Of a DNA stretch of 62,675 nt, positions 18,171-27,451 are shown in pieces. A program made the position numbers and the translations under genes. Under the pieces are notes generated by a model. It made no database searches, was not told the DNA's origin, and worked only from the letters and a program-made list of their open reading frames with translations. Positions within the stretch are counted from its first letter, which is position 1, and each line of letters begins with the position of its first letter. The stretch is from RGIG4140 sp045638265. Its GTDB lineage: Bacteria > Pseudomonadota > Alphaproteobacteria > CAAHEQ01 > UBA3637. Where the stretch lies: positions 1 through 62,675 of the forward strand of contig JAZUBA010000048.1 in NCBI GenBank assembly GCA_045638265.1. Reading direction: 5' to 3'.

Positions 18171-18187
18171 GAAAAAAAATGTATAAT
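18160..18187 (+). promoter_or_regulatory. Promoter of rnd, nearly leaderless
   Basis: TTGCAA, 16-bp spacer, perfect TATAAT; the ATG at 18197 is 9 bases after the -10 box, so +1 falls at about -3 relative to the start codon. This rules out the in-frame ATG at 18179. Confidence 0.65.
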
Positions 18188-18196
18188 AAGTTCATT

Positions 18197-19357
18197 ATGA
18201 TAATTACAGATACACATCATTTAGAAACGGTTTGTCAGCGCTTTGCAACATTCCCCTATATGACAATTGATACAGAGTTTATTCGTGAAAAAACGTTTTA
18301 TCCCGAAGTATGTCTCATTCAAATTGCCAGTCCGGAAGAAGCTTTTTGTGTTGACCCGCTAGCTTCTGAAATTAATTTACAACCACTATTTGATTTATTG
18401 CAAAATAAAAACGTTGTAAAAGTATTTCATGCTGCTTCACAAGATTTAGAAATTTTATATCATTTGACCGGAAATATACCGACACCAATATTTGATACTC
18501 AAATCGGTGCCATGGCTTGCGGATACGGTGAAAATGTCAGCTATCAACAACTGGTAAAATCTATTGTTAAAGTTGATTTAGATAAAAGTATGCGTTGTAC
18601 AAACTGGGGAAAACGTCCTTTGACAGAAAGACAAATTGAATATGCCTTATGCGATGTTACACATTTACGCAATATATATCTCCAATTAAAAAATGATTTA
18701 TCTCAATTAAACCGTGAATCATGGATAGAAGAAGAATTGCAAGAATTAAACGACATTTCCACATATGCACATTCACCGGATAAATTATTGCAAAAAACAA
18801 ACTTTTTTAATTTTAAAGGTGTTAATCTTGCTATTTTTCAACAACTGATTATTTATCGGGACAAAGTTGCCCGTATCCGAAACAAACCCCGTCGTCATTT
18901 AATTAAAGATGATTTGGTACAGGAATTGGCAGCGATTGCGCCGACAACACCCGAACAATTAAAAACACTGCGCAATATAACAAATGGGTTTGAAAAATCA
19001 AGTATGGCCGGCGAATGTTTACAAATCATTACAACAGCATTAGAAACCAACAGCAAGCCCGTTTTTGTACCAGCAAATAATAAGGCATTAACATCAGCAC
19101 AAAAAAATCTTGTTGAAATACTTAAATTAGCATTACAGTTAATTGCATTAAACGAATCGGTTGCACCCAGTTTAATTGCTTCAACATCTGATTTAGAAAG
19201 ATTTGCACAAAATCATTCTTGCTCTTTTGATAAAGGATGGCGTTTTGATGTATTTGGGCAAAAAGCCTTACAGATAAAAAACGGTGAAGCCTGTTTAATG
19301 TATCACCCACGTTCAAAAAAAGTAAAACTTTTAAATATCAACGAATTAAATATATAG
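18197..19357 (+). CDS. rnd: Ribonuclease D
   Basis: 3'-5' exoribonuclease for tRNA and other stable RNA 3'-end maturation. The DEDDy motifs are visible: TIDTEFIREKTFYP (Asp, Glu), FHAASQDLEILYH, and IEYALCDVTHL (Tyr, Asp). A C-terminal HRDC-like region follows (residues about 205-290). 386 residues, normal for the family. The start at 18197 matches the usual MIIT N-terminus and the promoter position. Diverges from cca. Confidence 0.93.
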   Translation: MIITDTHHLETVCQRFATFPYMTIDTEFIREKTFYPEVCLIQIASPEEAFCVDPLASEINLQPLFDLLQNKNVVKVFHAASQDLEILYHLTGNIPTPIFDTQIGAMACGYGENVSYQQLVKSIVKVDLDKSMRCTNWGKRPLTERQIEYALCDVTHLRNIYLQLKNDLSQLNRESWIEEELQELNDISTYAHSPDKLLQKTNFFNFKGVNLAIFQQLIIYRDKVARIRNKPRRHLIKDDLVQELAAIAPTTPEQLKTLRNITNGFEKSSMAGECLQIITTALETNSKPVFVPANNKALTSAQKNLVEILKLALQLIALNESVAPSLIASTSDLERFAQNHSCSFDKGWRFDVFGQKALQIKNGEACLMYHPRSKKVKLLNINELNI

Positions 19358-19550
19358 CCGCACACACAAATTAAAAAAAACAATCTGGCTAGCATATCAT
19401 TTTTCAGCTCCTATGTTGCCATTAAAGGTTTGTTTAATTGTAACGATTTTGCATATATAGGAGAAAGCATTTAAAACAGAAAGAACAATTATAATTAAAA
19501 GAGTTATAGAAAATATGAAATAAAAAAATTGTTTAAAAAAGAAAAAATAT
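19358..19550. other. AT-rich gap before the giant prepilin gene
   Basis: No ORF, RNA gene or clear terminator hairpin found after rnd. The stretch is strongly AT-rich with A and T runs and leads into the palindromic site at 19551. Confidence 0.5.
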
Positions 19551-19580
19551 GTTGCAAATAAATATACCTTTAATTAAAAT
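19551..19580. promoter_or_regulatory. Palindromic operator-like site B
   Basis: GTTGCAAATAAA, central TATACC, TTTAATTAAAAT: the 30-bp motif shared with sites A, C and D. It ends 33 bases before the ATG of the giant prepilin-like gene. A -10-like TATAAC lies at about 19588-19593, so the motif covers the position where RNA polymerase would contact -35. It could repress, or replace a missing -35 box as an activator site. Confidence 0.7.
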
Positions 19581-19613
19581 AACATATTATAACAATATTT
19601 TAAGGAGCACTTT

Positions 19614-22600
19614 ATGCGCAAATACAAAACAAACGAACTTGGCCGTAGTATGGTTGAAATTCTAGGGGTACTTGCAATTGTCGGAGTATTAGCCATTGGC
19701 GGTGCCACAGGTTATAAATATTCCATAGATAAGTATCGGGCAAATGATATTAGCAATTCCGTTAACCAACGCGTACAAGATACATGGCATCTCTATCAAA
19801 ATAAAGACCTCCCTTTTGAATTTGAAGGTTGGTCACATCTTACGGATTCAGGCTTTCCGATAGATATTATACCGGGTGAAGGCGGAGATATGTTTGCCGT
19901 TGATGTATATGATGTTCCGAATGATGTTTGTAAAAAAGTTTTAAATATGGGTCTTGAAAATGAAGTTGCAATGATTCAAATTGCTAGTCCTGATTGCACA
20001 GAAGGACAATTTGGTGTTGCCCGTTTTAATGATGATGTCAATGTGTGTGATTTATATGAAGATGCTGTCGGTATGCGTTTTTTGGTATCCATGGATTGTT
20101 TAGGACCAGAATGTGGTGCATTTATGGATAAAAACGGAGATCCAGCAGAATTTTGTTTTACCGACTCTGATTGTAATGCATTAAGTACTGGTGGATGCAA
20201 TAGTTGTACAAATAACATTTGCGAACCACAATGTCCCATTAGAGCACCTTATTGTAAAAACGATACAGCAACACCCGTTTGTGTCGCTTGTAAAGAAAAT
20301 AAACATTGTCCGGAAGGCTTTATTTGTTCAGAAGAAAGTAATAGTTGTGAAGAATTAAAACAAGAATGTGGCGAAAACGAATTTAGAACATATAACGGCT
20401 CTTGTGTTTCATGCGATGTTTACAGCAACTACCGTGTTTCAACAGAAAAATTCAAATATGAAATTAACGGAGAAGTTCAATTTGAAGATAGTGAAAGTGG
20501 CGATAATATGTGTCGTAGCAGATGTACAGATGAAAATAAATATGTCGTTACATCTGAATTGACAGGTCAAACTTTCTGTTCATATAGTTGTACAGACGGT
20601 TATAGTTTCCAAGCAAACTCGGGTTGTATAGAATGTGGTAAAAAAGGAATTTATTACTTACCTTCCGGTGTTCGTTTGAGTAAAGAACAATGTGAAACTT
20701 GTGGTTCTGATTGGGTCATTGACACAACTCACGGAGGAACTTTTTGTATCAGTCAACCTTGCGAAAGAGGTCAATTATATAAAACAGACGGTTCAACTTC
20801 TTTGTATTGTGTAGATGCCGCCAAATTACTTCAAGAAGCCCAAAGCAATGATAAAGTCAATCCAACTAAATATTCAGGATTCATATGGACATTAAAAGGA
20901 ACAGAAGCTAGCAATTTAACAGCAATCAGACATGCAAAAGAACTTTGTGAAGCCACTGGTTCAAAATATATCACCAACGGAAATCAAGCTATTTGTTTAT
21001 TTCCATGTAAAAATGATCAGTTTAGAACAAGTAGTGATGGTCGTTGTATACCTTGTGATGCAACAGGGAATTATGAAGTTAAAGTTAATGGATGGTACCG
21101 AAACAATGAAGCCTGGGCAACAACAGGTAAAGCTGATTGTGAAAAATCTTCTTGCGCTCGTTTTGAATGGAACGGAAGATGTTATCCACAATGCAACGGA
21201 ACGGAAGGCGATCCAAAATGGCTTAATTACAACAGAAGTTGTTTTTCTTGCACAAGCGGTACAAATGATACTTTCTTAACTGCTGGCGGAGAAAATCCCG
21301 ATCCAATGTTAAAAGCTCGTTGCGAAGCTTGTGACCGTGTTGTCAAAAAATTACCGGACGGTAAATGGCATTGTGTGTTTGAGGGCTGTCCTGCTGGTAC
21401 ATTTGTCAATAAAAATAATAAATGTGTTCAATGTGATTCTGGTGAAACAGGTGAAATTATTAAAATTTCTACAAAAGAAAATTGTACCTCTGCTTGTACG
21501 GGTGAGCAAGTAACAACTGGTGAAGGAGAAGATGCCGTAACTATAAAAACAACAAAAAGATATGCAACAAATTACAAAGGAGAATTATTTTGTGTTAAAG
21601 ATTACGGAGAATCTTCTTGGACACATGCAGGTGGATATAAAAGAGCTTATACTACAATGACTGAAGATTACGAAGGTATCGGTGATTCAGTAGAATTGGC
21701 AGAAATCTGTGTACGAGGGAAAAACTCAGAAGGGAACCCTTATAGACGCGTATCTAATAAAGGTGGTATATATGGTTATTGTGAGGCAGCTTACTGCAAT
21801 CCTGGATATTTTTTAACAGCAGCTGGATATTGTGTTTCGTGTAATTATACCAGCGATGTTGCAATGTACAGTACGACAGCTAATAATACTGAATATACTG
21901 CTTCTAAATCAGCGTATTGCACATCTCAATGTACAAATCGTAAAATTGTAACAAAAGCCGATGGCGTACCCTATTGTGTCCGGACACAATGTTCAGGTAG
22001 AGAGTTTATGGAGAAAAACGGCAACTGTCAATCTTGCGATAATGACCATCCGTATCAAATTGATTTAAATAAATCTGAACAAATTAATGCTTGTAAAAAT
22101 TGTACAGACGGCTCAGGTAATAAAAATCGTATTTTAGTTGGAGATTATTGTGTTGAAGTTGTTAAACCAACAAATACCACAACAAATCAAAATGGTCGAG
22201 GTATTTGTAATGATTATGGCAACAATGGCGGATCTTTATCCGGTTACAGTGCTGGTAATGGTAAACTTTTTAGATCATACTTCCACTCAACATTTGATCA
22301 ACGTTTTTATTGCTATACTTGTTTAACAGATGCCGTTGTCTATGTCGGTGATAATGCTATCGGAAAAGAACAATGTGCCAGTTGCGGAAACAGACAAATT
22401 TCCAATGGTCGTTGTATTAAGGGACATTGCACACAAGGATCATCCTTTATGACAGAAAACGGTTGTATCTATTGTAGCGAAGTCGGCGGTTCCCGTTTTG
22501 CCATTGATCCGGATGCAAGCCAAGAATGTCTAGGTTGCGGATATGACTTTTTTGTTCAAAAAATTGAGGCTAAAGAAACACTCCATGAGTATGATGAAGA

Positions 22601-22808
22601 TGGTGAAATTACAAATTCCACAGAAGTTGATGTCATCAAATACTATTGTATGAAGAAAATCGGCAGTGGATTTATTGGTGCAAATGGTATTTCTTATACA
22701 TGTGGAACCAGCGAATTACCTGTTATTGGATTTGATGATGAATCAATCAAAATGTGTACCGAATGTAATCGGACCATAGATGAAGAAGGTAGATGTGTTT
22801 TTTCATAA
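19614..22808 (+). CDS. Giant cysteine-rich prepilin-like surface protein
   Basis: A 1064-residue protein. Residues 1-35 are a type IV prepilin N-terminus: basic leader, LGRSMVEILGVLAIVGVLAIGG, Glu at +5. Residues about 40-75 (YRANDISNSVNQRVQDTWHLYQNKDLP) match the gene at 62422. From about residue 110 on it is a mosaic of Cys-rich modules with roughly 80 cysteines, many as C-x2-C pairs in contexts such as GxCxxC and FCxxxC, resembling EGF or furin-like repeats without an exact match. Probably exported by a type II/IV-pilus-type machine and heavily disulfide-bonded; adhesin or minor pilin is inference. AAGGAG precedes the ATG. Single gene, with terminator at 22830. Confidence 0.85.
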   Translation: MRKYKTNELGRSMVEILGVLAIVGVLAIGGATGYKYSIDKYRANDISNSVNQRVQDTWHLYQNKDLPFEFEGWSHLTDSGFPIDIIPGEGGDMFAVDVYDVPNDVCKKVLNMGLENEVAMIQIASPDCTEGQFGVARFNDDVNVCDLYEDAVGMRFLVSMDCLGPECGAFMDKNGDPAEFCFTDSDCNALSTGGCNSCTNNICEPQCPIRAPYCKNDTATPVCVACKENKHCPEGFICSEESNSCEELKQECGENEFRTYNGSCVSCDVYSNYRVSTEKFKYEINGEVQFEDSESGDNMCRSRCTDENKYVVTSELTGQTFCSYSCTDGYSFQANSGCIECGKKGIYYLPSGVRLSKEQCETCGSDWVIDTTHGGTFCISQPCERGQLYKTDGSTSLYCVDAAKLLQEAQSNDKVNPTKYSGFIWTLKGTEASNLTAIRHAKELCEATGSKYITNGNQAICLFPCKNDQFRTSSDGRCIPCDATGNYEVKVNGWYRNNEAWATTGKADCEKSSCARFEWNGRCYPQCNGTEGDPKWLNYNRSCFSCTSGTNDTFLTAGGENPDPMLKARCEACDRVVKKLPDGKWHCVFEGCPAGTFVNKNNKCVQCDSGETGEIIKISTKENCTSACTGEQVTTGEGEDAVTIKTTKRYATNYKGELFCVKDYGESSWTHAGGYKRAYTTMTEDYEGIGDSVELAEICVRGKNSEGNPYRRVSNKGGIYGYCEAAYCNPGYFLTAAGYCVSCNYTSDVAMYSTTANNTEYTASKSAYCTSQCTNRKIVTKADGVPYCVRTQCSGREFMEKNGNCQSCDNDHPYQIDLNKSEQINACKNCTDGSGNKNRILVGDYCVEVVKPTNTTTNQNGRGICNDYGNNGGSLSGYSAGNGKLFRSYFHSTFDQRFYCYTCLTDAVVYVGDNAIGKEQCASCGNRQISNGRCIKGHCTQGSSFMTENGCIYCSEVGGSRFAIDPDASQECLGCGYDFFVQKIEAKETLHEYDEDGEITNSTEVDVIKYYCMKKIGSGFIGANGISYTCGTSELPVIGFDDESIKMCTECNRTIDEEGRCVFS

Positions 22809-22829
22809 TTTACCTGACAAAACCTTCAT

Positions 22830-22859
22830 AAGCACATCGCAAAAGGTGTGCTTTTTTTT
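22830..22859 (+). terminator. Terminator after the giant prepilin gene
   Basis: Stem AAGCACA / TGTGCTT with a 10-base loop, followed by a run of 8 Ts. Confidence 0.75.
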
Positions 22860-22898
22860 ATAAGTTTTACCTATAAATACTTTCATTTTAAAAAATAT

Positions 22899-22927
22899 TT
22901 GACAAAATAGACTTGATGTGATAAAAT
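22899..22927 (+). promoter_or_regulatory. Promoter of the ankyrin gene
   Basis: Perfect TTGACA, 17-bp spacer, TAAAAT, 25 bases before the ATG. Confidence 0.75.
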
Positions 22928-22951
22928 GGATAAAACAAAATCGGAGGCATT

Positions 22952-24310
22952 ATGAACGCAAAAAAACAACCAAAAACCGAAAACCCACCATTAATACAAG
23001 CAGTTATTAACGGTGATTGGGATGCGTTTTCAGAACTTATTGAAACAGTAGATATCAATGAAAAAGGCAAATATGGTTCTAATGCTCTAATTGAAACAAT
23101 ATATCAAAAAGCCAATCCGATTTCAGCCAAAATGAGACAGGTATTGCTCAATCATCCGAAAATCAAAGTAGATCAAGCAGATGATTTTGGTATGACAGCC
23201 ATCGGTGTTGCTATTGTTCGTGATTGGTCCGCCATTGAGGAACTACTTAAAGCCAAAGCAAACCCCAATACATTTACCAAAGTACGATTAAGTAGAAGTT
23301 ATAAAAACCATTGCACCGCTGATGATATTTGGCGCTCCATTACATTATTAAGTCATGCAGTTTATTGCGATAATTTGCCTTTGGTTCAAACATTACTCAA
23401 ATACGGTGCCAAAATTGATAAAATCGGCTCGTTAGATATTACCCCTCTTTCTATGGCGACTCGTTGCAATCATGTTTCGTTAATGAAATATTTGGTTGAA
23501 GAAGCGAATGCACATTTGGGAATATTACCAACAAACTGGAAAAGTTTTACCTCAAACCGTAAAAAAGCCTGTCCCGTTGCGTTACGAAAAGCATTAAAAT
23601 ACGGCAATGCTGAATGTGTGAGCTATTTAATTGAAAAGGGAATGCATATTCCTCAAATTATATATCGTGAAAATCAAACATATGCTTCTCCATTAACTTA
23701 TGTTTTATCACAACCAAATACGCCGTTATATGCCGAAAAATATATAGCAACCGCTCGTGCAATTATGTCTTGCACAGATTACGATTTAGATTTTTGTGAT
23801 TCTGATAATCGTACAGCCCTTTCTTATGCCGTACAAAATAATTTAGAAACTTTAATCCCTTTATTAATAACACCACATAATATTAATTTACCAGACAATG
23901 CGCAATTAACACCACTAGGACATGCCGTTCTTAATTTTGCACAACCTAAAACAACGCAACTACTTTTAGATAAAGGTGCAAATCCCAATATCCTTATGCC
24001 AAATATCGTTAATTTAAGTGATGCTGAAATTGCAGAGGAATCCATTTCTACCATTCCGTTAATTCATTATGCATTACGTATTAATAATAATATCTTGGTT
24101 AATCAACTCTTGCAAAAAGGTGTCAATTTGTTATGGGAAGATAAAAACGGGAATACAATTCTCAACCATATATCAAGCAAACAACCGGCAAGTTTACGAC
24201 ACAAAATCATCTATTGCTATTTCAAACAAAAAGAAACTATACAAAAACAATTATCACCATTAGATATGGCAATTTGTAAAAAACTCAAAGAAAGATGTAA
24301 AAACGATTAA
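22952..24310 (+). CDS. Ankyrin-repeat protein
   Basis: A 452-residue protein made largely of ankyrin-type repeats: for example PPLIQAVINGDWDAFSELIE, GMTAIGVAIVRDWSAIEELLKAKANPN, LSHAVYCDNLPLVQTLLKYGAKID, RTALSYAVQNNLETLIPLLI and LTPLGHAVLNFAQPKTTQLLLDKGANPN. No signal peptide or membrane segment is evident and no second domain is recognised. Protein-protein interaction scaffold; target unknown, possibly a host-directed effector. CGGAGG precedes the ATG and it has its own promoter. It ends convergently with murA, overlapping by 4 bases. Confidence 0.88.
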   Translation: MNAKKQPKTENPPLIQAVINGDWDAFSELIETVDINEKGKYGSNALIETIYQKANPISAKMRQVLLNHPKIKVDQADDFGMTAIGVAIVRDWSAIEELLKAKANPNTFTKVRLSRSYKNHCTADDIWRSITLLSHAVYCDNLPLVQTLLKYGAKIDKIGSLDITPLSMATRCNHVSLMKYLVEEANAHLGILPTNWKSFTSNRKKACPVALRKALKYGNAECVSYLIEKGMHIPQIIYRENQTYASPLTYVLSQPNTPLYAEKYIATARAIMSCTDYDLDFCDSDNRTALSYAVQNNLETLIPLLITPHNINLPDNAQLTPLGHAVLNFAQPKTTQLLLDKGANPNILMPNIVNLSDAEIAEESISTIPLIHYALRINNNILVNQLLQKGVNLLWEDKNGNTILNHISSKQPASLRHKIIYCYFKQKETIQKQLSPLDMAICKKLKERCKND

Positions 24311-25569
24311 TTATTTAATTTAATCCGTTCAATCTCTGCTCCCAAAGAACGTAATTTATCTTCAAGCTTGTAATAGCCTCTGTCAATATGATAAATTCGA
24401 GTAACTAAGGTTTCTCCTTTGGCAACTAATCCTGCCAAAACCAACCCTACTCCGCCCCGTAAATCCGAGGACATAACCGTTGCACCTGTTAAATTATTAA
24501 CACCGGTAATTAAAATAGAATGATTTGTTAAAATTTTAATATTTGCACCCATCCTTTGTAATTCAGGAATATGCATAAACCGATTTTCAAAAATACGTTC
24601 TTCAACCAAACATTCTCCTTTTGCCAATGCCAACAAACTTGTTAACAAAGCTTGAGCATCTGTTGGAAATCCAGGATATTCACAAGTTGTTATCGGGGTA
24701 GAAACTAATTGAGCCTGTGTTGCATCTACAAGTAACCCATTTTCATTTTGTTCAAATCGTACACCACTGATTCGTAAAACATCAGCAACGGCATTCATTA
24801 AATCCAACCAAGCCCCTTTCATAAAAATCTTACCTTTTGTCATGGCTGCGGCAACGGCAAAAGTTGCCATTTCTATTCGGTCCGGAATAATCTCATGCGT
24901 ACAACCGTTTAATCTTTCAACACCATGAATAATTAATTTCTTTGTTCCTATCCCTTCAATTTTAGCACCCATTTTTACTAAAATGGTTATCAAATCCATC
25001 ACTTCAGGCTCTAATGCCGGATTATGAATAATCGTTGTTCCTGGTGTTAAAACAGCAACCATAATTGTATTATGTGTAGCACCAACAGAAACTTTTGGAA
25101 AAAATATTTCCGCTCCGTGTAGCGGTCCCTCTGCTTTTACATATCCGTTTTCGACTTTAATTTTTGCTCCCATTTCTCGCAAAGCATTTAAATATAAATC
25201 CACGGGACGTGTTCCAATGGCACATCCTCCTGGGAGAGATACCTCTGCTTTATTAAACCGTGCTAATAAAGGCCCTAACACCCAAAAAGAGGCTCTCATT
25301 TTTGATACATAATCATAATCAGCATGTGTTGAATGTATGTTGTCGGCCTGCAAAGTTAACGTATTTTCAGTACCCTGAATACGCATACCCATACTTTCCA
25401 ACAATTTTGAAAGCATATTAACATCGGACAAATAAGTAATATTAGTTAAACAAACAGGTTCATCAGTCAACAAAGCTGCTGTCATAATAGGTAAAACGGC
25501 ATTCTTAGCCCCATGAATATCAACCGTTCCATTTAACGGTTTTTGTCCCCTAATTCTAAAAGCTTCCAT
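24307..25569 (-). CDS. murA: UDP-N-acetylglucosamine 1-carboxyvinyltransferase
   Basis: First committed step of peptidoglycan synthesis, transferring enolpyruvate from PEP to UDP-GlcNAc. 420 residues, standard length. GAKNAVLPIMTAALL near the N-terminus and SLPGGCAIGTRPVDL carry the catalytic, fosfomycin-reactive Cys116. RGGVGLVLAGLVAKGET is near the C-terminus. Last gene of a dtd-(small gene)-murA unit, 13 bases downstream of the small gene. Confidence 0.97.
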   Translation of the reverse strand: MEAFRIRGQKPLNGTVDIHGAKNAVLPIMTAALLTDEPVCLTNITYLSDVNMLSKLLESMGMRIQGTENTLTLQADNIHSTHADYDYVSKMRASFWVLGPLLARFNKAEVSLPGGCAIGTRPVDLYLNALREMGAKIKVENGYVKAEGPLHGAEIFFPKVSVGATHNTIMVAVLTPGTTIIHNPALEPEVMDLITILVKMGAKIEGIGTKKLIIHGVERLNGCTHEIIPDRIEMATFAVAAAMTKGKIFMKGAWLDLMNAVADVLRISGVRFEQNENGLLVDATQAQLVSTPITTCEYPGFPTDAQALLTSLLALAKGECLVEERIFENRFMHIPELQRMGANIKILTNHSILITGVNNLTGATVMSSDLRGGVGLVLAGLVAKGETLVTRIYHIDRGYYKLEDKLRSLGAEIERIKLNN

Positions 25570-25582
25570 TTCTGTTTATTCC

Positions 25583-25774
25583 TTATTCTGCATCTTGTTC
25601 TTTTTGCAAGCGTTCTTGTTGTTGTTTTTTACGTAAAGCCAAATTTTTTTGCAAAGCTCTTGCCTGTTTAGCAAATGTTTCAGCTTTTTTATCATTTAAA
25701 TGATGACATTCTTTAGCGGTTTGAATCAATTTTTCAATGATTTTTTCTTCGTTTTGATTATTATCTGTCTGCAT
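25583..25774 (-). CDS. Small charged helical protein
   Basis: A 63-residue product starting at the ATG 25774 (GGAAAG upstream), rich in Lys, Glu and Gln with a predicted coiled-coil pattern (FAKQARALQKNLALRKKQQQERLQK). No family recognised. Its start overlaps the dtd end by 14 bases and murA follows after 13 bases, so it is likely expressed with them. Confidence 0.65.
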   Translation of the reverse strand: MQTDNNQNEEKIIEKLIQTAKECHHLNDKKAETFAKQARALQKNLALRKKQQQERLQKEQDAE

Positions 25775-26216
25775 GTAATTTACTTTCCAAAATAAATGTT
25801 GCCGGTCCGTCATTTTCAATACTAACCAACATATCTGCTCCAAAAACCCCTGTTTGAACAGGAATATTTAATTGTTTTAAATTATTTGTTAAAACATCAA
25901 ACAAAGCTGATGCTTGTTGCGGATTTCCTGCTCCTGAAAAAGAAGGACGACGACCTGTATTACAATCTGCCAACAACGTAAATTGTGAAACAAGTAAAAT
26001 TGAACCATTGATATCTAAAAGAGATTTATTCATTTTACCGTTTTCGTCAGCAAAAACGCGCAACGTTGCTATTTTTTGTGCCATTTTTTGAATATCCTCA
26101 ACTGTATCAGCAGGCTCCATTCCTGCCAAAATACAAAATCCGATACCACATTCGCCACAAACCTTATTCTCTACGGAAACAGTAGCTTTTTTAACTCGTT
26201 GTAAAATCAACTTCAT
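25761..26216 (-). CDS. dtd: D-aminoacyl-tRNA deacylase
   Basis: Hydrolyses D-aminoacyl-tRNA and glycyl-tRNA(Ala), protecting translation. 151 residues. Family motifs SQFTLLADCNTGRRPSF and the cross-subunit Gly-cisPro motif NDGPATF are intact, as is the MKLILQRVKKATV N-terminus. Promoter at 26240-26267, GAAAGGA before the ATG. Confidence 0.96.
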   Translation of the reverse strand: MKLILQRVKKATVSVENKVCGECGIGFCILAGMEPADTVEDIQKMAQKIATLRVFADENGKMNKSLLDINGSILLVSQFTLLADCNTGRRPSFSGAGNPQQASALFDVLTNNLKQLNIPVQTGVFGADMLVSIENDGPATFILESKLHADR

Positions 26217-26239
26217 GTTTGATTTTTCCTTTCACGCCT

Positions 26240-26267
26240 ATTATACGAATATTTTTTACAACGTCAA
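26240..26267 (-). promoter_or_regulatory. Promoter of dtd-murA unit
   Basis: Minus strand TTGACG, 16-bp spacer, perfect TATAAT, 24 bases before the dtd start. An AAGATG/CATCTT hairpin overlapping the pgeF stop (26267-26283) lies just upstream. Confidence 0.7.
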
Positions 26268-26280
26268 GATGAAACACATC

Positions 26281-26913
26281 TTATTTTATGCAAATACAAC
26301 TATATTGACGTGCCGGATTTTTCGGTTCCCTGCGATAACTGTTATAATCAAAATCCGTATATGTATCTATTAAAATTGAATCAATTTGATAAATACCCGT
26401 TCGACGTAACCGATGAACAACATACGCATGAAAATCAAAGAAAAAATGTTCTTCATCATGTTTAGGTGTAAAAAAATGATGCTCTGTTGTCGGAAACAAT
26501 GAACGCATTTGCACATCAGCTTCAAAACTATCTTTTTGTAAATGAGGTCCAATACCAGCTACCATATATTCCGAATTACCTCCCATTCGTATCATTTGCA
26601 ATACTGTATTTTCAATAATACCCTGTAATGCACCTTTCCAACCGGCATGAATAGCGGCAACTAATTTTGCTTTTCTGTCAGCAATCAAAATCGGTGCACA
26701 ATCAGCTGTTTTAACTGTTAACATTAAATTCGGTTTATCGGTTATTAATGCATCAACAGATGGGACAACAGCTAATTGTTCCGTTACATATAATGTATCC
26801 ACTGAATGTACCTGATTCATCAAAATCGGATGTTGAACATCTTTTGAATCAGAAGCATCATAAAAACCGTGTTCAATAAAATCAATTTCCTTCAATCCGC
26901 TGACTTGTTTCAT
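26281..26913 (-). CDS. pgeF: Peptidoglycan editing factor PgeF (YfiH/laccase-domain family)
   Basis: Family of copper/zinc-type multifunctional hydrolases (YfiH, PF02578) that remove wrongly incorporated residues from UDP-muropeptides and may act on purine nucleosides. 210 residues with the conserved metal/active-site set QVHSVD, KTADCAPILIAD and AAIHAGWKGALQGI. A somewhat short version of the family. Overlaps the DUF2062 gene upstream by 32 bases. Confidence 0.9.
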   Translation of the reverse strand: MKQVSGLKEIDFIEHGFYDASDSKDVQHPILMNQVHSVDTLYVTEQLAVVPSVDALITDKPNLMLTVKTADCAPILIADRKAKLVAAIHAGWKGALQGIIENTVLQMIRMGGNSEYMVAGIGPHLQKDSFEADVQMRSLFPTTEHHFFTPKHDEEHFFFDFHAYVVHRLRRTGIYQIDSILIDTYTDFDYNSYRREPKNPARQYSCICIK

Positions 26914-27451
26914 TTTTTTTCTTTCCTTTTCTCTTTTGCCATATTTTTTCTAAACGTATCGTAAAACGGTATCCGACAATATATCCACCGATAATAAACG
27001 GAATACAACCTAAAAACATAGAAATACCCCAATCTTCCACAAAAAGGGTAATAAATTCTTTCGTCTTTTCCCAAAATGATGCCTCACTTAAAAACACATT
27101 CTCAATTAATCGGCTCACAGATTCATATCCTGTTAATTCACTCCATTTACCACGCAAAAATTGTCCGACTATGTAAAAAACATAATAAACAGGAACTAAT
27201 GTGACTACATTAGTCACCCACGTCCAAGCCAAAGCCAACGGCAACGAAAATGACCATTTTAATTTTTTAGCAATTAACCATGTGAGTCCAACTGTTGCCA
27301 TTTGAATACCAACCAAAGGAGTCATTGCCCAAGCCAAACCTACGGCAACACCACGTGCTTTTTCTTCTGTACTTGATTTAGAATGAATAATCGGTTCAAT
27401 TAATTTTTGATGCACAATCTGTTTTGTTTTTTCAAAAAATGATGCCATCAC
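26882..27451 (-). CDS. DUF2062 membrane protein
   Basis: 189-residue inner-membrane protein of the DUF2062 family, function unknown. The diagnostic stretch ARGVAVGLAWAMTPLVGIQM is followed by TWVTNVVTLVPVYYVFYIVG and a C-terminal hydrophobic segment (FLGCIPFIIGGYIVGY), giving about three to four membrane segments. Start is one of two adjacent ATGs. It directly follows lgt with no gap. Confidence 0.88.
   Translation of the reverse strand: MMASFFEKTKQIVHQKLIEPIIHSKSSTEEKARGVAVGLAWAMTPLVGIQMATVGLTWLIAKKLKWSFSLPLALAWTWVTNVVTLVPVYYVFYIVGQFLRGKWSELTGYESVSRLIENVFLSEASFWEKTKEFITLFVEDWGISMFLGCIPFIIGGYIVGYRFTIRLEKIWQKRKGKKKNETSQRIEGN

Noticed and set aside
18179..18196. Upstream start for rnd at 18179
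   Set aside because: It would lie inside the promoter, upstream of +1; family alignments begin at the MIIT start.
19551..19600. Sigma54 promoter at the palindrome because of TTGCA
   Set aside because: No GG element 10 bp upstream of the TTGCA in any of the copies.
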